A stretch of 6,165 nucleotides of DNA. Origin: a bacterium (GTDB taxonomy: Bacteria > Actinomycetota > Acidimicrobiia > Acidimicrobiales > CATQHL01). Location: contig JAPONU010000209.1 in the NCBI GenBank assembly GCA_026713745.1, positions 1-6,165 of the forward strand, given 5' to 3'. Shown piece after piece: positions 5,199-6,165 of the stretch. The position numbers and the translations under genes were made by a program. The notes beneath the pieces were generated by a model. The model saw nothing but the letters and a program-made list of their open reading frames with translations. It was not told the DNA's origin and did no database searches. Within the stretch, counting starts at the first letter, position 1; the number at the start of each line of letters is the position of its first letter.

Positions 5199-6134
5199 GT
5201 GCGCTTCGGCCTGCACCTGCCGCAGCTGGGTCGCTCGGCCGGGCTGGACCACATCGTGCGCATCGCCCGCCGGGCCGAGGAGGCGGGTTTCGACGACGTG
5301 TGGGTGGCCGACCACGTCGCCGTGCCGACGTCGCTGGACGGCATGCCGTCGTTCTTCCCCGAGCCGGTTCCCCTGCTGTCGGCGGCCGCGGCGCACACCA
5401 GCCGGGTGGGCCTGGGAACCAGCGTGCTGGTGCCCGCCTACCGCAACCCCATGCAGTTCGCCAAGCAGTGGGCGACGCTGGACTGGCTGTCGGGCGGGCG
5501 CACCATCCTGGGGGTGGGTGCCGGCTGGCTGGCCGAGGAGTTCGATGCCTGCGGCGTGCCGATGCGGCGCCGGGGGGCACGCCTCGACGACTACATCGGC
5601 GGCTGGCGGGCCGCCTGGGGTGGTGCCGAGACCTACGTCAGCGAGCACTTCTCCTTCAGCGACGTGCGGGTCAAGCCGGCCCCCGCCGGGCCGGTGCCCA
5701 TCTGGATCGGGGGCTCGTCGCCGGGTGCGCTGCGCCGTGCCGCCGCCTGCGAGGGCTGGATGGGCACGTGGGCGCCGCTTCAGGTCTTCTCCGAGCGCCT
5801 CGCCGGGTTGCGCTCCCACGAGTCGCCCTCCGGTGTCGGATCCCGGACCGTCGCCTCGGTGCACATGGAGGTCCGCGTCGGGTCGCCGCTGGGCGGCGCC
5901 GGGCGCTGGAGCGAAGTGGGCGACGGCTACGGGGATCGTCCCGTCGCGAGCGGCTCGGTCGGCCAACTGGCCGGGCTGCTGGAGGGCTACATCGAGGCCG
6001 GTCTGCAGCACGTACTGTTCGTGCCGCTTGCGCGCAGCGAGGCGGAATGGGCCGACCACGTCGACGCGCTCGTCGAGTTGAAATCGCTACTGGGCGCCGG
6101 GGATCATCCGGGCGCTCACGAACCCGGGAGGTAG
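5199..6134 (+). CDS. LLM-class flavin/F420-dependent oxidoreductase
   Basis: A 311-aa luciferase-like TIM-barrel enzyme of typical length. The N-terminal strand MRFGLHLPQLG, then AEEAGFDDVWVADHV (26-40), the segment VGLGTSVLVPAYRNPMQFAK (70-89), LDWLSGGRTILGVGAGWLAEEF (94-115) and VPIWIGGSSPGALRRA (166-181) are hallmark positions of the TIGR03619-type F420-dependent group. Family members carry out hydride transfer with coenzyme F420 or FMN on varied substrates. Cofactor choice is inferred from the actinobacterial setting, not proven. The start is GTG 5199, with AGAGGA upstream. It lies downstream of the lipocalin-like gene, and the next gene starts five bases after its TAG, so the three are probably co-transcribed. 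Confidence 0.88.
   Translation: MRFGLHLPQLGRSAGLDHIVRIARRAEEAGFDDVWVADHVAVPTSLDGMPSFFPEPVPLLSAAAAHTSRVGLGTSVLVPAYRNPMQFAKQWATLDWLSGGRTILGVGAGWLAEEFDACGVPMRRRGARLDDYIGGWRAAWGGAETYVSEHFSFSDVRVKPAPAGPVPIWIGGSSPGALRRAAACEGWMGTWAPLQVFSERLAGLRSHESPSGVGSRTVASVHMEVRVGSPLGGAGRWSEVGDGYGDRPVASGSVGQLAGLLEGYIEAGLQHVLFVPLARSEAEWADHVDALVELKSLLGAGDHPGAHEPGR
6126..6132 (+). promoter_or_regulatory. Ribosome-binding site overlapping the LLM gene stop
   Basis: GGGAGGT lies six bases before ATG 6139 and shares its last base with the TAG stop at 6132-6134. This arrangement favours translational coupling. Confidence 0.7.
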
Positions 6135-6138
6135 ACCA

Positions 6139-6165
6139 ATGGTCGATCTGACAGAGCCGTTCCAC
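6139..6165 (+). CDS. Start of a downstream gene, unidentified (partial)
   Basis: ATG 6139 begins nine codons, MVDLTEPFH, that run off the window end. The strong ribosome-binding site at 6126-6132 and the 4-base gap after the preceding stop make a real start likely. Nine residues are too few to name the product. It should belong to the same operon as the LLM oxidoreductase. Confidence 0.65.

Noticed and set aside
5124..6059. Minus-strand open frame (311 codons) opposite the LLM oxidoreductase
   Set aside because: Its composition is that of a GC-rich shadow. The opposite strand has hallmark LLM motifs and a fitting start.

Overview
The window looks like a piece of a high-GC actinobacterial genome. 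An uncultured Acidimicrobiia-like lineage is my best guess. The reasons are the very GC-rich third codon positions throughout, the LLM-class (F420/flavin, luciferase-like) oxidoreductase, the FadH/old-yellow-enzyme type reductase, the GTG starts and the type of phosphotransferase. This is inference from style of content; no marker gene is present.

Layout. (1) Bases 1-85 hold the last 27 codons of a plus-strand gene, probably an FMN-dependent alpha-hydroxy-acid dehydrogenase. (2) Converging on it is a long minus-strand gene (137-2113) for a three-domain FadH/OYE-like reductase: FMN TIM barrel, Fe-S linker, and FAD plus NAD(P)H domains. One of its four expected [4Fe-4S] cysteines is replaced by threonine. 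(3) A divergent intergenic region (2114-2306) contains a strikingly AT-rich island with a 16-bp near-palindrome, a good operator/promoter candidate. (4) Rightward from there come a 103-aa membrane-anchored coiled-coil protein (2307-2618) and a phosphotransferase-family (APH/ACAD10-11-like) protein (2678-3910). (5) A 221-bp gap (3911-4131) carries a REP-like palindrome and a second hairpin. A degenerate copy of the same REP-like palindrome lies inside the 3' end of the phosphotransferase gene. (6) A probable rightward operon follows: a lipocalin-like CrtC/AttH-type (DUF7064/7065-like) protein (4132-5136), an LLM-class oxidoreductase (5199-6134), and the first nine codons of another gene (6139 onward) whose ribosome-binding site overlaps the previous stop.

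Taken together, the genes resemble an actinobacterial catabolic neighbourhood for a hydrophobic or acyl-CoA type substrate (reductases plus a lipocalin-like protein plus an ACAD-type phosphotransferase). The substrate cannot be told from sequence. There is no stretch over 300 bases without a gene. I see no tRNA, rRNA, CRISPR array or transposase. I found no clearly new multi-gene system. The points most worth a second look are the altered Fe-S motif, the REP-like repeat read as protein, and the palindrome in the AT-rich island.
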